A stretch of 6,578 bases of DNA from positions 1-6,578 of the forward strand of contig JAUVRV010000157.1 of assembly GCA_030597435.1 (NCBI GenBank). The letters run 5' to 3'. The DNA is from Gemmatimonadales bacterium (lineage in GTDB: Bacteria > Gemmatimonadota > Gemmatimonadetes > Gemmatimonadales > GWC2-71-9). Positions 6,344 through 6,578 of the stretch are shown here, piece after piece. Made by a program: the position numbers and the translations under genes. Under the pieces are notes generated by a model. It ran no database searches. It was not told the DNA's origin and was given only the letters and a program-made list of their open reading frames with translations. The stretch's first letter is position 1. Every line of letters starts with the position of its first letter.

Positions 6344-6578
6344 ATGCCTTCCCAAACACAAATCCGAGATCTCCCGGGCCTGGTTGGCCAAACGGTGACG
6401 ACAAACGGCTGGATCGCAACAACCAGATCCAGCGGCAAGATCGCGTTCACTGTGCTCCGCGACGGTACAGGCTATCTCCAGTGTGTGGTGGTGAAGCAGG
6501 AGGTGGACGAATCGACGTGGGAGACCGTGCGGCAGCTGACACAGGAAACGTCGGTTGCTGTTACAGGTGAGGTCCGGG
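6344..6578 (+). CDS. asnS: Asparaginyl-tRNA synthetase, N-terminal part
   Basis: Class IIb aminoacyl-tRNA synthetase that charges tRNA-Asn with asparagine in the cytoplasm. Seventy-eight residues are visible before the window ends, all within the N-terminal OB-fold anticodon-binding domain: IRDLPGLVGQTVTTNGW, then RSSGKIAFTVLRDGTGYLQ and LTQETSVAVTGEVR. The RSSGKI and RDGTG-LQ-VV pattern is typical of bacterial AsnRS of the Thermus/Deinococcus style and distinguishes it from bacterial AspRS; LysRS and archaeal-type AspRS are less likely alternatives. The catalytic class II motifs lie beyond the window. ATG 6344 is the only reasonable start: the frame upstream is open but has no start codon back to the promoter. 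There is no Shine-Dalgarno sequence (the preceding bases are GATTCCGATTCC), in keeping with a leaderless transcript from the adjacent promoter. The presence of asnS implies direct asparaginylation rather than only the amidotransferase route. Confidence 0.9.
   Translation, partial: MPSQTQIRDLPGLVGQTVTTNGWIATTRSSGKIAFTVLRDGTGYLQCVVVKQEVDESTWETVRQLTQETSVAVTGEVR

Overview
The window looks like a stretch of bacterial chromosome carrying mostly housekeeping genes. All genes are on the + strand, GC content is about 60% by eye, spacing is very tight, and starts are ATG or GTG. Protein style suggests Gemmatimonadota: an FtsY with no acidic domain that opens with a short Leu-Trp-rich N region, a RecG ending in ELFRVG, and a three-helix VWA-type membrane protein ending in a WRYRKG tail. 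This assignment is an inference from remembered family flavour, made at moderate confidence and with no database support.

Layout. Positions 1-360 hold the 3' end of an M23 (LytM-type) peptidoglycan endopeptidase gene. After 21 bases comes a HisA/HisF-type TIM-barrel gene (382-1095). It keeps both catalytic aspartates but has changes at other positions that are normally conserved. It overlaps by 13 bases a 612-residue membrane protein (1083-2921) with a degenerate von Willebrand factor A region, Ig-like segments and a probable glutamine-amidotransferase-like middle region. That gene overlaps ftsY (2918-3814) through ATGA, and ftsY overlaps recG (3814-5889) through TGATG. These five genes look like one translationally coupled operon whose promoter lies upstream of the window.

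A 78-base gap (5890-5967) with a weak hairpin and no clear promoter separates recG from a pterin-4a-carbinolamine dehydratase gene (5968-6309), which has a strong Shine-Dalgarno sequence. A consensus-like promoter, TTGACA-N17-TACGAT, begins on the stop codon of that gene. It would start transcription at or within a few bases of the ATG of asnS (6344 to the window edge), predicting a leaderless or nearly leaderless asparaginyl-tRNA synthetase mRNA.

The genes cover cell-wall remodelling (M23), membrane protein targeting (FtsY), replication-fork repair (RecG), pterin recycling and translation (AsnRS), plus two poorly defined proteins: the altered HisA-like barrel and the VWA-type membrane protein. 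No mobile element, CRISPR array, RNA gene or defence system was seen. The items most worth a second look are the HisA-like active site and the leaderless asnS promoter.
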